DNA of 8,422 nt, from contig CAIVZW010000053.1 in assembly GCA_903910495.1 (NCBI GenBank), positions 1 to 8,422 on the forward strand. Direction: 5' to 3'. Below the pieces are notes generated by a model. The model was given only the letters and a program-made list of their open reading frames with translations. It made no database searches and was not told the DNA's origin. Both the position numbers and the translations under genes were made by a program. Below, in pieces: positions 7,446 through 8,422 of the stretch; position 1 is the first letter of the stretch; each line of letters starts with the position of its first letter. This DNA comes from an uncultured beta proteobacterium. Its GTDB lineage: Bacteria; Pseudomonadota; Gammaproteobacteria; Burkholderiales; Rhodocyclaceae.

Positions 7446-7536
7446 AGGCAAACCACGTTACAGCGGGATTGCACGCGGATGAAGTTTTGGTTTAATGCGA
7501 TTAGTGTGAAAATCGCGTCAGCGACTCTCGAATTTC

Positions 7537-7571
7537 CCCTCGCCCTCTGGGAGAGGGGGCGGGGGTGAGGG
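7537..7571. repeat. CCCTC-type palindromic repeat
   Basis: CCCTCGCCC (7537-7545) pairs with GGGTGAGGG (7563-7571) with one wobble. An overlapping tighter hairpin is formed by CCCTCT (7543-7548) and AGAGGG (7552-7557) around GGG. From memory this kind of element, ending in GTGAGGG, is widespread in proteobacterial intergenic regions and often appears as spurious HPRPLSQRARG peptides. It lies between the hydrolase and olsB and has no evident coding role. Confidence 0.65.
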
Positions 7572-7572
7572 A

Positions 7573-7625
7573 AACGGGCATGGCGGCTTTCATGGTTCGG
7601 GGCGGCACTCTGTGCCATGCCCGTT
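7573..7625 (-). terminator. Long stem-loop after the hydrolase gene, possible terminator
   Basis: AACGGGCATGGC (7573-7584) and GCCATGCCCGTT (7614-7625) form a perfect 12-bp inverted repeat around a 29-base loop. It begins 42 bases past the hydrolase stop codon on the minus strand. After the stem only a few T residues follow, at most TTT, so it is a weak intrinsic terminator candidate. It could also be a transposon-derived or regulatory palindrome. It directly adjoins the CCCTC repeat. Confidence 0.35.
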
Positions 7626-7667
7626 GGACAGGCCGCAAAGTCCCGGAGCAAGCCTATTGCCAGGTGG

Positions 7668-8422
7668 CTACGGTAATTGCGAAAGCAAGTTAGGCAACCA
7701 GTGGCTCACCTGCCGGGCTACCCAGGGACCATCGTCGAGCGGTAGGTCGTGCCCTGCCGCAGGATGCTCGGCAAAGGCCGTATTCCAGCGCAGAGCCAAC
7801 TGGCGCGAGCACGAGGTATCGACCAGTGCGTCCTGCCGGCTGGTCAGGACCAGAATCGGGGATTCGGGCCTGGCCAGCGGTGCCTGGTAGAGGGCGGCAG
7901 CCAGTAGCTGCCGGAGCGCATTGTTCCTGCTGACCGGGTATTCGCTCCGATAGGCGACCCAGTTTCTCAGCACCTCGGCGGGTCGTTCGGCCAGGCGGCT
8001 GGTGAGGTCAAGAATGGTGCTTTCCCACTCCCCGTCACTCCCCCCGAGCAATGCGAGCTGCAATAGACGAGGATAGTTGCCGGGTTTCAGACGCCGGTAG
8101 AAAGGATTGAAGGAACGCAGGCTGGTGTTGATCAGGACGCAGGCGCGAATTTCATCCGGATGACGCGCCGCCCAGGAAATGGCTGCCATGGCCCCCAGCG
8201 ACATGGCCAGCAAATGGTAAGGCGGAAGAATGCCTTGCCCAAGCAATTTGGCACGCATGAACTCGGCCATTTCATCGACATGAATCGGGCTTTCCCGGGC
8301 ATTCTCTTTGCCGTTGCCGGGCAGATCCGGTGCAACTATCCGGGCATCGGACACTTCCCGGCGAAACACTTCGGGAAAATTTCCCCAGTGCCGGCTTTCC
8401 CGGGTCAATCCGCGCAGAAAAA
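7668..8422 (-). CDS. Alpha/beta hydrolase, N-terminus cut by window edge
   Basis: About 250 residues are visible, entering at the window edge in frame with FLRGLTRESRHWG. An apparent TTG start at 8408 is therefore probably an internal leucine of a longer protein. The fold signature is clear: HWGNFPEVF and APDLPGNG near the start (oxyanion region), and the nucleophile elbow in LLAMSLGAMAA (Ser at about fragment residue 74). Candidate acids follow in LTSRQDALVD (Asp at about 197 or 201), and the catalytic histidine is in AAGHDLPLDD (about 224). The elbow reads A-M-S-L-G, with alanine at the first position instead of glycine, which is a tolerated variant. The substrate cannot be told; such proteins include esterases, lipases and acyl-transfer enzymes. 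It is on the same strand as olsBA but 256 bp upstream with hairpins between, so it is likely a separate unit. Confidence 0.85.
   Translation of the reverse strand, partial: FLRGLTRESRHWGNFPEVFRREVSDARIVAPDLPGNGKENARESPIHVDEMAEFMRAKLLGQGILPPYHLLAMSLGAMAAISWAARHPDEIRACVLINTSLRSFNPFYRRLKPGNYPRLLQLALLGGSDGEWESTILDLTSRLAERPAEVLRNWVAYRSEYPVSRNNALRQLLAAALYQAPLARPESPILVLTSRQDALVDTSCSRQLALRWNTAFAEHPAAGHDLPLDDGPWVARQVSHWLPNLLSQLP

Noticed and set aside
7412..7510. Possible Pho box upstream of olsB, prompted by CTGTAAC on the minus strand
   Set aside because: Only one half-site-like heptamer is present and the second repeat at the expected 11-bp spacing does not match.
7412..7651. Upstream extension of the olsB frame by 80 codons
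   Set aside because: The translation reads through the CCCTC palindrome and is not protein-like, while a strong ribosome site precedes ATG 7411.
1..8422. CRISPR array, tRNA, rRNA, insertion sequence or phage genes
   Set aside because: No regularly spaced direct repeats, tRNA-like cloverleaf, rRNA stretch or transposase or integrase coding sequence was seen by eye.

Overview
The window looks like chromosome of a GC-rich betaproteobacterium, possibly a Rhodocyclales relative. This rests on base composition, the style of the encoded proteins and the kinds of palindromic repeats, so the order-level placement is a guess. It is densely coding and holds two gene groups that point towards each other, plus part of a third unit at the right edge.

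Left group (+ strand, 1-5686) is a 2-aminoethylphosphonate (2-AEP, ciliatine) uptake and degradation operon. It opens with the 3' part of an ABC transporter ATPase (PhnT type), cut by the window start. A fused two-domain inner-membrane permease follows, overlapping the ATPase stop codon. Next come 2-AEP:pyruvate transaminase (phnW), a DAO-family FAD oxidoreductase of the kind often found with phnWX, and phosphonoacetaldehyde hydrolase (phnX). The inferred flow is: 2-AEP is imported, PhnW turns it into phosphonoacetaldehyde (alanine is formed from pyruvate), and PhnX splits that into acetaldehyde and phosphate. The FAD enzyme probably feeds the same intermediate from N-substituted 2-AEP or a related amine. 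The substrate-binding protein and any regulator are not in the window and would be expected upstream.

Right group (- strand, 7411-5784) is olsB followed closely by olsA, the two acyltransferases that make ornithine lipids, which are membrane lipids without phosphorus. Upstream of olsB and on the same strand is a partial alpha/beta hydrolase (8422-7668), separated from it by 256 bp that hold several inverted repeats.

The gene boundaries carry three different palindromic repeat types: a REP-like hairpin that supplies the last codons of phnW (3540-3572), a paired REP-like element between the convergent phnX and olsA (5703-5763), and a CCCTC-type palindrome between the hydrolase and olsB (7537-7571). 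An 11-bp perfect inverted repeat covers the olsB start codon and may control its translation. The biological theme is phosphorus economy: one operon scavenges organic phosphorus and its neighbour makes phosphorus-free lipid. None of the individual protein families is new. The least settled points are the FAD enzyme's substrate and the olsB start-site hairpin.
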